Shown here: positions 35,433 to 44,692 of the stretch, piece by piece | Position numbering within the stretch: the first letter of the stretch is position 1 | Layout of the letters: every line of letters starts with the position of its first letter | NCBI RefSeq assembly: GCF_900109325.1 | Contig: NZ_FNZU01000007.1 | Location: 68,158-132,157, forward strand | From: Alkalibacterium pelagium | Lineage (GTDB): Bacteria; Bacillota; Bacilli; Lactobacillales; Carnobacteriaceae_A | Reading direction: 5' to 3' | DNA: 64,000 bases | The notes under the pieces: generated by a model | What the model was told of the DNA's origin: nothing | The model's database searches: none | Seen by the model: only the letters and a program-made list of their open reading frames with translations | Translations under genes and position numbers: made by a program

Positions 35433-36593
35433 GTGAAGAAAATCGTCTTTATATTAATCATTTACCTGACTTATATCAGTCTCGGTCTGCCGGATTCACT
35501 CTTAGGCGTCACCTGGCCTGAAATGCAGTCTGACTTTCCTGTTCAGCAGAGTGCGGCAGGTATCATTTCCATGACCGTAGCTGCCTGCGGAGTGCTGTCC
35601 AGTTTACAGACCGCTCGCCTGACCAGAAAACTGGGAACAGGCCAGCTCGTCTTTATCAGTGTACTCCTGACTTCTTTAGGCCTGGCCGGATTCGCATTAT
35701 CACGGCACTTTTTCTTCCTGCTCGTTGTGGCGCTGCCTCTGGGACTAGGTGCCGGAGCAATCGATACATCCTTGAACAACTATGTTTCAGCAAACCTTAA
35801 GGCTTACCACATGAACTGGCTTCATGCCTTCTGGGGTGTAGGGGCAACGGCCGGCCCTCTGATCATGGGGTTTACACTAAGAAGTCAGTTCTCCTGGCGT
35901 GTCGGTTATGCGACTATTGCAGGGATACAGCTCCTTATTGCTCTGGTCCTTTTCTTTTCTCTTCCCATGTGGCAGAGCGAATCCGCTGTCCGGGATCAGG
36001 AAGAAAGCCTGTCCCTTACACCGTCACTCTTTATGAAGAACAAGGCCATCGGTTACTCTCTTCTATCTTTTCTAATTTATGTATCGATTGAAGGAGTCGT
36101 GTTCCTTTGGGGAAGCACCTATCTGATCAGTATTAAAGACCTGACACCGGCTACGGCCAGTTTTATCCTGTCGATTTTCTTTACCAGTCTGACGCTTGGA
36201 CGGGTCGCTTCCGGTTTCGTCACCTTCTGGCTGTCTAATAAGAAGATTCTCTATTTAAGCATGATCCTGCTGATAGCGGGTATCGGATCCACCGCGTTCG
36301 GAACAAATACGCTGCTTTATGTCGGGCTGGCTCTAATCGGTCTGGGTTGTGCAGCGATTTTCCCGACTATGATGCATGAAACACCTCGTCGCTTCGGTGA
36401 TCAGCTCTCCAGCAGCATCATCGGTCTGCAGGTCGCATCCGGTTCCGTCGGCATCATAGCTGTTCCACCTCTTCTAGGCGTAGTATTCCAGTCGATCGGC
36501 ATGGAGCTGTTTCCAGTCTTTCTTGCTGTATTGACCCTCATGCTGTTTGTCCTGACCATACTGATCGACAGGACGCATCAGAAGAACTCGTAA
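35433..36593 (+). CDS. MFS transporter, FucP/YbfB-like
   Basis: A 386-residue major facilitator protein with twelve predicted membrane segments. Residues 4-190 and 205-380 form the two halves; the loop TARLTRKLG after the second segment matches the MFS A-motif position. The glycine-rich DTSLNNYV region in segment 4 or 5 is shared with sugar-type permeases such as fucose permease. Substrate is unknown. The start is GTG with GGAGG 8 bases upstream. It has its own promoter and is divergent from the mur operon. Confidence 0.8.
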   Translation: MKKIVFILIIYLTYISLGLPDSLLGVTWPEMQSDFPVQQSAAGIISMTVAACGVLSSLQTARLTRKLGTGQLVFISVLLTSLGLAGFALSRHFFFLLVVALPLGLGAGAIDTSLNNYVSANLKAYHMNWLHAFWGVGATAGPLIMGFTLRSQFSWRVGYATIAGIQLLIALVLFFSLPMWQSESAVRDQEESLSLTPSLFMKNKAIGYSLLSFLIYVSIEGVVFLWGSTYLISIKDLTPATASFILSIFFTSLTLGRVASGFVTFWLSNKKILYLSMILLIAGIGSTAFGTNTLLYVGLALIGLGCAAIFPTMMHETPRRFGDQLSSSIIGLQVASGSVGIIAVPPLLGVVFQSIGMELFPVFLAVLTLMLFVLTILIDRTHQKNS

Positions 36594-36666
36594 ACCCTGC
36601 TTCAATTGTAACCTGTCCATGGTAAACTATACCCAGATGAATACTATACTGAAAGAAGGTCATCCA

Positions 36667-37152
36667 ATGAAAACCGCTCAGCAATGGATCGAGGCGCTCG
36701 ATCTGCAGCCACATCCCGAAGGCGGCTATTACCGGCAGACGGATCTGTCCGACGACCAGTACAATAAGCCGGACAGATCCTTGCCCTTATATACAAACAT
36801 CTATTTTTTACTGACTGAGGACAACCCGTCTCATTTTCATCGGCTGTCATCTGATGAACTATGGTTCTTTCACGACGGCAATCCACTCACGGTTCATTCT
36901 CTGACTCCAGAAGGGGCATATACTGAGACCACCCTGGGACTGGAAACCAACCAGCACTTGCATCATACCGTGCCGGCCGGAACCATTTTTGGTTCGACTG
37001 TTGACCAAGGCTACGCACTGGTCAGCTGTGCAGTCATTCCAGGCTTTGACTTTTCTGAATTCAAACTCTTTACTAAAGACGATCTGTTAAAGACTTATCC
37101 TGACCATTCTGATATTATAAACAAACTAGCCTACGACACCTTACCTGAATAA
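36667..37152 (+). CDS. Cupin, DUF985 family
   Basis: A 161-residue single-domain cupin. HPEGGYYRQT near residue 14, SHFHRLSSDELWFFHDG near 55 and the later HHTVPAGT segment form the two cupin motifs with metal-binding histidines. The biochemical role of the family is not settled (some members relate to sugar epimerisation or dioxygenation). The start is chosen at ATG 36667, with GAAGG 7-8 bases upstream, rather than an ATG 16 codons earlier with no ribosome binding site. Its stop codon lies inside the terminator hairpin. Confidence 0.8.
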   Translation: MKTAQQWIEALDLQPHPEGGYYRQTDLSDDQYNKPDRSLPLYTNIYFLLTEDNPSHFHRLSSDELWFFHDGNPLTVHSLTPEGAYTETTLGLETNQHLHHTVPAGTIFGSTVDQGYALVSCAVIPGFDFSEFKLFTKDDLLKTYPDHSDIINKLAYDTLPE

Positions 37153-37175
37153 GGGTGTCATAGGCTAGCTTTTCA
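37126..37175. terminator. Terminator overlapping the end of the cupin gene
   Basis: Arms of about 18 bases (from 37126 and ending at 37169) pair with two mismatches and enclose the TAA stop at 37150-37152; T residues follow. Confidence 0.85.
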
Positions 37176-37177
37176 AT

Positions 37178-37570
37178 TCAACTATTCATTTGCGGGGAAT
37201 CAGGTTCTAGCTGCATAAATTCAAGGTAGTTGCCGTCTGGATCTTGAATCCAGAACTGGTAATTGTTATCTTTCCCTTTGGATACCTCCTGAACGAACGG
37301 GATGCCCTGCTCTTTAATACGCTCTGCCTCGCCGTCTATATCATCCACGACAAAGCAAATGTGGTTCAGCTGATTCTTCTTCTCTACAGATCCGTCATAG
37401 AAAAACTCCAGAAAAGACTGGTCAGCCACTTTGACGTAGACGATCCACGGGTCTCCTTCATCTGTATCCAAGTCGAAAGCCCGCTCAAACCCTAATTTGC
37501 CGCAATAAAAATCCAGTGTCTTCTCCATGTCCACGACATGGTAGCCCTTGTGATGTATGCCTTTGATCAT
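37178..37570 (-). CDS. VOC-family (glyoxalase-like) protein
   Basis: A 130-residue vicinal-oxygen-chelate protein with two beta-alpha-beta-beta-beta repeats. Metal ligands are probably His6 or His7 (GIHHKGYHV), the Glu in SFLEFFYDG and the final Glu in GNYLEFMQ. It differs from the GloA protein at 60365 and more resembles uncharacterised dioxygenase or lyase members. The substrate is unknown. It lies 37 bases downstream of the hydrolase gene, on the same strand, and may be cotranscribed. Confidence 0.78.
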   Translation of the reverse strand: MIKGIHHKGYHVVDMEKTLDFYCGKLGFERAFDLDTDEGDPWIVYVKVADQSFLEFFYDGSVEKKNQLNHICFVVDDIDGEAERIKEQGIPFVQEVSKGKDNNYQFWIQDPDGNYLEFMQLEPDSPQMNS

Positions 37571-37607
37571 ATCTGTTCACCTTTTCCTCTTCTTTAATAT
37601 GTGTGAG

Positions 37608-38480
37608 TTATCTGTCCATATGCCCGTCAACAAATTCGCCGATCAGGGTGTTGATCTGTTCCGGTTCTTCATGATGGAGCCAGTGCGTCGCTTCGCCGAG
37701 AAGGATACCCCGTCCATCATCACAGAAGTCCAGACTGTTTACAGCCATCTCTTTTCCGAGAAACTGGTCCTTAGCGCCCCATAGAATCAGTGTCGGTACC
37801 TTCACGCGTTTAGGCAGATTCGATGAGGCCATACTCTTCGCATTAGCCCGATACCAGTTGAGCATGGACCGCATGGCGTTCGGCTGAGCCCACGCTTTAC
37901 GGTAGGCTTCGAGATCCTGACCCGAAAAGGCACCCGGCGTGCTGGTCATCTGCAGTGCACCGGCTGCGTTCTCTCCGTCTGAAGACAGGAGAAATTGCTC
38001 AGGAATTCCTTGAAGCTGGAAAAATAGAATATATGAGCTTTTCAACAGCTGACCAGGGTGTCGGGCAATCTGCTTCTTCAATGCACCGGAATGAGGAGCA
38101 TTAAGAATAATCATTTTTTCAATGAGTTCCGGGTATTCTCTGGCTACACGCCATGCGACAATACCGCCCCAGTCGTGTCCGACCAGTATGACTTTAGATT
38201 TTCCAGAGGCTTTGATCAGTCCCACTACATCATCAACTAAATGAGTCATCTCGTAGTTTTCAACAGCTTCTGGCTTATCACTTAAATTATAGCCCCGCTG
38301 ATCAGGCGCCCAGACTCGGTAGCCTTCAGCTGCAAAATAGTCGATCTGCTTATGCCAGCCGTACCAGAATTCTGGAAAACCATGTAGAAAGAGCATTACT
38401 TCTCCGTCTTTAGGCCCGTGCTGAACCACGTGCAAGTCTATCCCGTTTACATTGACCGTTTCATGTTCAAACGCTTCCAT
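37608..38480 (-). CDS. Alpha/beta hydrolase, epoxide-hydrolase-like
   Basis: A 290-residue hydrolase whose nucleophile elbow GHDWGG carries Asp103 instead of Ser, as in epoxide hydrolases and haloalkane dehalogenases. HGFPEFWYGW (33-42) is the oxyanion segment common in epoxide hydrolases. His in THWLHHEEP near 268 completes the triad. The cap domain lies at about 130-210. The epoxide assignment is by motif, not substrate. GGGAGG precedes the ATG. Confidence 0.8.
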   Translation of the reverse strand: MEAFEHETVNVNGIDLHVVQHGPKDGEVMLFLHGFPEFWYGWHKQIDYFAAEGYRVWAPDQRGYNLSDKPEAVENYEMTHLVDDVVGLIKASGKSKVILVGHDWGGIVAWRVAREYPELIEKMIILNAPHSGALKKQIARHPGQLLKSSYILFFQLQGIPEQFLLSSDGENAAGALQMTSTPGAFSGQDLEAYRKAWAQPNAMRSMLNWYRANAKSMASSNLPKRVKVPTLILWGAKDQFLGKEMAVNSLDFCDDGRGILLGEATHWLHHEEPEQINTLIGEFVDGHMDR

Positions 38481-38637
38481 CTTTTTCCTCCCTGCTTCTT
38501 TTCATTATTATTCAATCAGCTAATTTGTTCACTACCTTAATCATATTTTAAATGCTCTCTCTACTCCACTCATAACACTTGCCTGAACCATAATTATAAG
38601 CAATATCTTATCCCCTGAAGATTACCTTTTTGAGCTT

Positions 38638-38674
38638 ATAAAAAAAGGCAAAAGATAATCTCCTTTGCCTTTTC
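38638..38674 (-). terminator. Terminator of the GGDEF-EAL gene
   Basis: AAGGCAAA/TTTGCCTT arms (38645-38652 and 38664-38671), then a T-run on the minus strand. Confidence 0.8.
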
Positions 38675-38677
38675 CTG

Positions 38678-40957
38678 TTACGTTCCAAGTTTTCTTATTT
38701 CTCTATTTATCAATGTATCTTTCATCATCTCTTCAAAAGCATCTACCGGAACTGGGCGGGAAAAGAGGTAGCCCTGACCGATGCGGCACCGGCTGTCCAG
38801 CAGTTTATTAACCTGCGATTCGGTCTCCACTCCTTCTGCCACTACTGCCAGATCAAGGCTCTCGCCTAATGCGATGAGGGATTTGACGAAAGCGAGCTGA
38901 CTCGGCTCTTCCATTTCTGCAATAAAAGATTTGTCCAGTTTGATCGTATCGACCGGCAGTTTCTGGATGATGTGAAGCGATGAGTAGCCCGTACCAAAAT
39001 CATCGATCGATATGCTGATCTTCATCTCTCTTAAATCATGAAGGACAGGAGAGCTTTGATGAATATCCTGCATAATACTTTCCGTCACTTCCAGTTCCAG
39101 ATATCTGGATTCCATTCCAGTTTCATGAAGGACCCTTTTTATATAAGACAACAGTTTGCCGTTCTGAAATTGTTTAACTGAGACATTGACGGCAACTGGT
39201 AGAAATGGCAGCCCTTTTCTCTGCCATCTTTTATTCTGCCTGCAGGCTTCTCTGATCACCCATTCACCGATTGCAATGATGTGCCCGGTTTCTTCTGCAA
39301 CCGGTATGAATTCAACAGGAGAGATTTCTCCCAGTTCAGGATGATTCCAGCGCAGCAGAGCTTCCATACCAATAATCTGACGTGTCTTCAAATCAACTTT
39401 TGGCTGATAATGTAAGCTGAACTGCCCCTCTCTCAGTCCGTTCTGCAACCCATTTTCTATGGTCATTCGTCGGGACATGATCTGATTCAACTGCTCATTG
39501 AAAAACTCAAAGCCATTCTTTCCTTTATCTTTAGCCAGATACATTGCAGTGTCTGCAAACCTGAACAGTTCCTCATACGTCTTTCCGTTTTCGGGATACA
39601 TACTGACTCCAATACTGGTCGTCAGGGTGATATCGTGCCCATCAACGGAGAACGGATCCTGTAGAATTAGCAGGATCTTATTCGCAATTCTCTCGCATAC
39701 ATCATCTTTCGGCCGGGAAATAATGACTGCAAACTCGTCTCCACCCAGACGGAAGACCTGCATCCCCTGTTCCATTATCTGAAGCAGCCGGTTCGCAATT
39801 TTTTTCAGCAGAAGATCGCCAACTTGATGACCAAGTGTATCATTGACAATTTTGAACCGGTCCAGATCGATCATCAGCAGAGCAATCTCGTTATCTTTTC
39901 TGACAGCCATTTCAGCATCCAGCTCTTTTTTGAAGCTAACTCTGTTCTTAAGTCCAGTCAAGGAATCATGATGAGCTAAATAACTGTATTCTTCAATCAA
40001 TTCATCATTTTGCCTAAGAACATACACTTGTCTTCCGATAATCATCACTATAATAACTAACGCCCCAAGACTGAGTGCGTTCAACTGCCAGTTGTAGCTG
40101 TCTATAACGAGACCGATAAGAATCAGTGTCACGATATAGGGCATCATCATATCTGCATGTTTGACAGGCTTGCTGATATTGAAGAGCTGCTGTTCGTTCT
40201 CTTTTTTTACATAATACGCGGAGAGTCCAATAAGCCACAGACCGAAAAGCCATAAATAATCCGGCGCGCTTCCCGGATAATAACTCCCGTTCATTTCCAG
40301 ATAGGTATACACATAATCAGCGCTGATGGTGAAAGAAAATCCGGCAATCAGGAAAAGGATCTTATTGTTTTCTCTGTTTTTCTGAACCAGATAATATAAA
40401 ATAGCTATCATAAAAAATGAGCTGAGATTGATTAGTGGGTAAGCAAGTGTGACAAGGGTCATGACTATAGAATTATTCGTATAGTCCCACGCCGAATCCA
40501 CTAAGTAATAAGCAATGACAGACGACAGCATGACCATAAATACAGCAATATTGAAATGGTAGTATTGCTTGAAAGATGCTCTGTCAGAAGCCCAGACCCG
40601 ATAAATAAGTGCCGCCAGATAGACCACATACGCTATAAGCCACAAAGTAAATTCGATAGCTGAATTAACAGGCTGACCTGACATGATCTGAGGAAAAAGC
40701 CAGGTAATATTTCCGGATAAGTATATCAGCGTGCCCACACTGAGCAGCCTCCAAAAATATTTAAATCGGGTCACTTCCTTTTTCGAAGCTTGATAAAGGT
40801 AATAAAAGTTGAATATAAGTGCCAGTGTCTGAAGGATAGTAATACCCAAACCAGCCACCCAGGTATTTTCTCTGAAAAAGAAGCGCCACCCTGCAAGAAT
40901 GCTCATATTCAAAAAAATAAAAAACAGGATAGGTCGGTTCCGTCTAGCCCACGTCAT
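38678..40957 (-). CDS. Membrane GGDEF-EAL protein (cyclic-di-GMP turnover)
   Basis: A 759-residue protein: about nine membrane segments (1-310), a GGDEF domain with intact GGDEF at 405-409, and a C-terminal EAL domain with MEALLRW (Glu532), NVSVKQF, DDFGTGYSS and AEGVETE all intact. Both synthesis and hydrolysis of cyclic-di-GMP look possible; which dominates cannot be read. No RxxD I-site is seen. An upstream start 15 codons earlier lacks a ribosome binding site; the chosen ATG has GAGGTG 5 bases before. The membrane module is paralogous to that of the cyclase at 22381. Confidence 0.9.
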   Translation of the reverse strand: MTWARRNRPILFFIFLNMSILAGWRFFFRENTWVAGLGITILQTLALIFNFYYLYQASKKEVTRFKYFWRLLSVGTLIYLSGNITWLFPQIMSGQPVNSAIEFTLWLIAYVVYLAALIYRVWASDRASFKQYYHFNIAVFMVMLSSVIAYYLVDSAWDYTNNSIVMTLVTLAYPLINLSSFFMIAILYYLVQKNRENNKILFLIAGFSFTISADYVYTYLEMNGSYYPGSAPDYLWLFGLWLIGLSAYYVKKENEQQLFNISKPVKHADMMMPYIVTLILIGLVIDSYNWQLNALSLGALVIIVMIIGRQVYVLRQNDELIEEYSYLAHHDSLTGLKNRVSFKKELDAEMAVRKDNEIALLMIDLDRFKIVNDTLGHQVGDLLLKKIANRLLQIMEQGMQVFRLGGDEFAVIISRPKDDVCERIANKILLILQDPFSVDGHDITLTTSIGVSMYPENGKTYEELFRFADTAMYLAKDKGKNGFEFFNEQLNQIMSRRMTIENGLQNGLREGQFSLHYQPKVDLKTRQIIGMEALLRWNHPELGEISPVEFIPVAEETGHIIAIGEWVIREACRQNKRWQRKGLPFLPVAVNVSVKQFQNGKLLSYIKRVLHETGMESRYLELEVTESIMQDIHQSSPVLHDLREMKISISIDDFGTGYSSLHIIQKLPVDTIKLDKSFIAEMEEPSQLAFVKSLIALGESLDLAVVAEGVETESQVNKLLDSRCRIGQGYLFSRPVPVDAFEEMMKDTLINREIRKLGT

Positions 40958-41066
40958 GCTCTCACCTCTATTTGTGTATACTTGTATATTTATAATCGAC
41001 AATTACTACTCCCTATTAATAGACTTATAAGAAATAAATATATTTAATTAGAAAATAAGTAATAAT

Positions 41067-41096
41067 TTTATAATTAAATTGTCCGGTTATTGTCAA
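41067..41096 (-). promoter_or_regulatory. Promoter of the GGDEF-EAL gene
   Basis: Minus strand TTGACA (41091-41096), 18-base spacer, TATAAA (41067-41072). The leader of about 100 bases is very AT-rich. Confidence 0.7.
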
Positions 41097-41171
41097 TTTT
41101 CCATTGTCACATCATATTAATACTTATATCACCGTTTCCTTTAGAGCCTTTTCTGATTCATTACTGTACAC

Positions 41172-41210
41172 AAAAAAGTCAGATGATTGAAGCGAATCAT
41201 CTGACTTTTT
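41172..41210 (-). terminator. Terminator downstream of the EamA gene
   Basis: Perfect 11-bp arms at 41178-41188 and 41195-41205 with A/T runs on both sides, so it may work in both directions. Confidence 0.85.
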
Positions 41211-41211
41211 C

Positions 41212-41313
41212 CTAATTGTAGTCATCATTTTGTTCTTTAAAGAAGTGGTCACCTGCGTAACCGAATGACTTTCTAAAAAATGACTCAACCTGTTTACTAC
41301 TATCCGCTTTCGC
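41212..41313 (-). pseudogene. Possible C-terminal gene remnant
   Basis: Between the EamA stop and the terminator, one frame is open for 33 codons, ends in TAG at 41212-41214 and reads like protein (KSFGYAGDHFFKEQ). It has no ATG, GTG or TTG start and is closed upstream by a stop. It could be a decayed gene tail or chance; nothing else supports it. Confidence 0.25.
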
Positions 41314-41322
41314 CTACCAACA

Positions 41323-42180
41323 TCAGCTGTTTTTCACACTTAAAATCGTTACTGTTCCAAGAATGATGCCCATTCCTCCAAGTTGAGGGAGGGTCAGTCC
41401 TTCACCCATGACCAGCACACCGAAAAGGGAGGCGGTCACTGGTTCAACCATCGCTGACACAGAAGCAGCTGTTGGCGTCGTTTTCTTCAATCCAGTGATG
41501 TACAAGAAAAACGACAGGCCGGCTCCAAAGATGCCCAGAAGGATCATCCAGAACAAGTCGGGAGAAGTTACTGCAGAGACTGTTTCCCCATAATCGACCA
41601 CAAACAGCATCAGAACAGATAAGGTCAGAAAGGCTACCGTCAGGACACCTTGCGGCTTGCCATGTAAAGAGGCCCGCTTAAAGCTGAACAGAAAGAGTGC
41701 ATACGACAGACCTGCACCTAATCCTGTGGCTATTCCAAAAGGTGTGATGCCATCAGATCCGGCAGCGTAAACCTCAGTCATGAGTACGACTCCGACAGTT
41801 ACACTCAAAATAGCCAACCACTTGAATACTGTCGGCTTTTCCAGACGCAGAATGAAGGAGGTCAGAAGGACAAAAATTGGTGCCGTATACATTAAAGTAG
41901 CGGCTACGGCTATACTCCCTTCGGATATGCTGACAAAGTAGAAAATAAAGTTCCCTGCTACGCCCAAACCGGCCACCAGCGACCACAGCAGCATCTTTCT
42001 GCTCCATTTTACAGGCCTGAGAATCAGCCAGATCCCTATGAAAATCAGCCCCACTGCCCCTCTATAAAAAGCAATGACCAGCGGATCCCAGCCCCTATCC
42101 ATCAGGAAGCCACCTAACCCTCCGGATAGGCCCCAGAGAACCGCGGCTATCATAACCAGTCCCAATCCACCAATACTCAC
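41323..42180 (-). CDS. EamA/DMT-family transporter
   Basis: A 285-residue drug/metabolite transporter with ten membrane segments in two five-segment EamA repeats (about 5-140 and 150-283). The family exports amino acids, nucleotides or other metabolites; substrate unknown. AGGAGG lies 6 bases before the ATG. It is monocistronic. Confidence 0.85.
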   Translation of the reverse strand: MSIGGLGLVMIAAVLWGLSGGLGGFLMDRGWDPLVIAFYRGAVGLIFIGIWLILRPVKWSRKMLLWSLVAGLGVAGNFIFYFVSISEGSIAVAATLMYTAPIFVLLTSFILRLEKPTVFKWLAILSVTVGVVLMTEVYAAGSDGITPFGIATGLGAGLSYALFLFSFKRASLHGKPQGVLTVAFLTLSVLMLFVVDYGETVSAVTSPDLFWMILLGIFGAGLSFFLYITGLKKTTPTAASVSAMVEPVTASLFGVLVMGEGLTLPQLGGMGIILGTVTILSVKNS

Positions 42181-42409
42181 ATACGTATCCTCCTAGTAAT
42201 TACATTCAAATCAATTTCGAATAAGCTAATAGTACACTGACCTATCTCCTTTAATCCTATGGAAATTATCTTTCATATACAACTTATCCTACTTATATTC
42301 AGTCAGATTTGAGGCAACTGAGTTCCAATTACTGATTGGATTGCTTTCTTCCAAGCGAAAAATTATACTTAAGGCATTAACCTAACTGATACTGGAAGGA
42401 CTGATACAT

Positions 42410-42856
42410 ATGCTGCATTTAGAATCGATCACTAAAGACAACTGGACAAAAGCTATTGCTTTAAAAGTAAGACAAGACCAGGAGACATTTGTAGCCTCCA
42501 ATGCCGTGTCTTTAGCTCAGCTGAATTTCCTCGACAACTTTTATGCTAAAGGCATTTATCACGATGATGAAATGGTCGGCTTTACACTTTACGGCATAGA
42601 CGACGAAGACCAGCAGTACTGGATGTCCCGCTTGATGATCGATGAAAAGCATCAAGGCAAAGGATTCGGCACGCAGGCAGTCAGACTGGTCATTGAAGAT
42701 GTCCGCAGAATAAAAGAACCAAGCCATAAGACCTTGACGCTGTCTTATGAACCGGAGAATGTTCATGCCCGAGACATTTACAAGAGGCTAGGATTTGAAG
42801 AGATCGACGGCATGATTATTGAAGGAGAACAAATCGCAAGGCTGTCTTTAGATTAA
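42410..42856 (+). CDS. GNAT acetyltransferase, BltD/spermidine type
   Basis: A 148-residue GNAT enzyme with the acetyl-CoA loop EKHQGKGFGTQAV near residue 84 and RDIYKRLGFEE near 125. It is the closer of the two window copies to the polyamine acetyltransferase pattern (RQDQETFVASN at the start) and is paralogous to the gene at 8800-9252. Function inferred by family. It is monocistronic with a strong terminator. Confidence 0.8.
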   Translation: MLHLESITKDNWTKAIALKVRQDQETFVASNAVSLAQLNFLDNFYAKGIYHDDEMVGFTLYGIDDEDQQYWMSRLMIDEKHQGKGFGTQAVRLVIEDVRRIKEPSHKTLTLSYEPENVHARDIYKRLGFEEIDGMIIEGEQIARLSLD

Positions 42857-42857
42857 G

Positions 42858-42896
42858 AAAAAACGTTCAGCGACTGTTGCGCTGAACGTTTTTTCA
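42858..42896. terminator. Bidirectional terminator
   Basis: Perfect 15-bp arms including the A/T runs (42858-42872 and 42880-42894), between convergent genes. Confidence 0.92.
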
Positions 42897-42911
42897 CTAT
42901 TTTACTAATAG

Positions 42912-43613
42912 TTAAAACTCATCACGTTCTTTTCGTAGACTGATAAAGTCCTCCAGTGTCTCCGCCTTGAGAAACAGATTGATGGCCTTCTCTTTTTCAA
43001 TAGTAGACGGCAAGGTCGGTTTGTCCTGTTCTCTCTTCTCCTCAACCTCTTTGAGTGCATCCGCAATCGTCTGATTATCGGGCTGAACCGACTGAGCAAA
43101 CTTCAGATTCGTCTGAGTATATTCATGACCCGCATACACTAGAGTATCGTTATCGAGCGTGTTAAATATCTGTAGTGCCTCATACTGTGCACCATAATCT
43201 CCAGTAAAGACTCGTCCGCAGCCTCCGGAAAACAGAGCATCACCGCAGAACAGCGCTCCTTCTGTCAGAAAACTGATGTGCTCATTCGAATGTCCGGCCG
43301 TTTTCATCACCTTGAATGTCTGATTCAACAGCTTAAATGTGTCCCCATCTTTGACAATATGATCAGCCAGCTGCTTCGTTTCCACTGGCCCATATACCGG
43401 TATTCCAGGGTGTTCTTCAAGAACAGCTTCCACCCCGCCGATATGGTCATTATGCTCATGGGTTAGAATAATCGCATGCAGGACTAATTCTTTATCTTTC
43501 AGATGCTTAATGACGCCTTCAGATTCTCCAGGATCTACAACGACTGCCTCCTGTCCCTCTTCGATCACCCAAATGTAGTTATCAGAAAATGCTTTGACTG
43601 GATAAACATGCAT
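42912..43613 (-). CDS. gloB: Hydroxyacylglutathione hydrolase-like metallo-beta-lactamase fold protein
   Basis: A 233-residue glyoxalase II-type hydrolase. Zinc ligands are in THEHNDH (about 52-58), GHSNEH near 108, the Asp in FCGDALFSGGCGR near 127 and the His in YAGHEYT near 160. The FSGGCGR and GHEYT motifs are those of GloB rather than of general lactamase-fold proteins. It would split S-lactoyl-thiol into lactate. AAGGAG lies 8 bases before the ATG. The glyoxalase I gene lies separately at 60365. Confidence 0.85.
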   Translation of the reverse strand: MHVYPVKAFSDNYIWVIEEGQEAVVVDPGESEGVIKHLKDKELVLHAIILTHEHNDHIGGVEAVLEEHPGIPVYGPVETKQLADHIVKDGDTFKLLNQTFKVMKTAGHSNEHISFLTEGALFCGDALFSGGCGRVFTGDYGAQYEALQIFNTLDNDTLVYAGHEYTQTNLKFAQSVQPDNQTIADALKEVEEKREQDKPTLPSTIEKEKAINLFLKAETLEDFISLRKERDEF

Positions 43614-43750
43614 GTGACTCGCTCCTTTTATACTATTCTATAACCTTACCTTATGATTACATATGTCATGATAGTCCATAAAGTTTTGTTGCTTACGGCT
43701 AGTTATCTTCTACTCCCTGTTAGTCTTATGAATCGTTGCCAGCCATTTAT

Positions 43751-44176
43751 TTAAACAGTGTACCGCTCTTTCCAGCTTACTGGAAAGGTTATCTCATTTG
43801 CATAGGCGTACCGGATCAGCTGGCCATGGTGCTGGACCTCGTGTTCGTGCAGATCAATCAGAAGATCCAGATCCAACAGGCTTATGGCGGTCCGGTCAAT
43901 AAAGTTATTCAAGTCATTACGCGTATGCGTCATTGCTTCGACTACGACATTCTTATTATCAATCTCCGTTAAACTGCAGTCGAACCCGAGCCACTTCCCT
44001 TCAATCAGGGCTTTTAAATAACTTTCTCTTGCTCCAATAATACAATAAGCCTGTTCTCCTATTGTATTTGATGGAGCATCAGGTATTTTCATTTTAAGAC
44101 ATTCTTCATTAATAAACAGGTAAAACTCGTCAGTTAATTGAAGTGACTGCTTTATTCTATTTATCAACTGATCCAT
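43751..44176 (-). CDS. DinB/YfiT-like protein
   Basis: A 141-residue helical-bundle protein. HEHEVQHHGQLIRYAY near 115-130 is the metal-binding histidine segment of the DinB superfamily, with a further possible ligand earlier. Members include thiol-dependent transferases of unknown substrate. ATG at 44176 follows GGAGGAG by 10 bases; an upstream TTG is less likely. Confidence 0.7.
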   Translation of the reverse strand: MDQLINRIKQSLQLTDEFYLFINEECLKMKIPDAPSNTIGEQAYCIIGARESYLKALIEGKWLGFDCSLTEIDNKNVVVEAMTHTRNDLNNFIDRTAISLLDLDLLIDLHEHEVQHHGQLIRYAYANEITFPVSWKERYTV

Positions 44177-44293
44177 TCCCAAACATCTCCTCCCAGTCCA
44201 AACGTTTTTAAAAATAATGTCACATCAGAGGTATCCTTTTCTATCTTCTTAGATTATACTATAAGCAAATCAGCGAGAAGGAGGATATCCCTT

Positions 44294-44623
44294 ATGTCTC
44301 AAGAATTTGCATATGAGTGGCTTAATGTGGCCAGTCTGTTTTTCGGACTGTTAGCCTGGGCCATTCCAGTTTATCAAATTGTCCGACCGATCAGACGAAC
44401 TTACAATCAGTCGCTACTTGTTTTGAGCAGTTTTACCTTCTGTACCGTTGCCCTATGGTTTCATGTTTTGTATAACAATCACCTGGTCCAGATTCAAGAT
44501 TGGGGAGCCTTACTTGATACCAGCTCCGTACTGACTTGGGTAGCCGGTATTCTTCTCCTTGTCACCGTTGTACTCAACATCTTCAGTATTAGATCTTATG
44601 CTCAATTGAGAGTAAAGAAGTAA
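44294..44623 (+). CDS. Small three-TM membrane protein
   Basis: A 109-residue protein with three hydrophobic segments (about 10-30, 42-60 and 77-97) and a basic C-terminus. I do not recognise a family. GAAGGAGG lies 8 bases before the ATG, which supports a real gene. No partner gene is evident. Confidence 0.7.
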   Translation: MSQEFAYEWLNVASLFFGLLAWAIPVYQIVRPIRRTYNQSLLVLSSFTFCTVALWFHVLYNNHLVQIQDWGALLDTSSVLTWVAGILLLVTVVLNIFSIRSYAQLRVKK

Positions 44624-44692
44624 GGTCAGGTCCTTCCTCTATTAGTAAACAAAATCTCGAAAAAAGTTATCTTAACAACAGAGCCAGAAATA

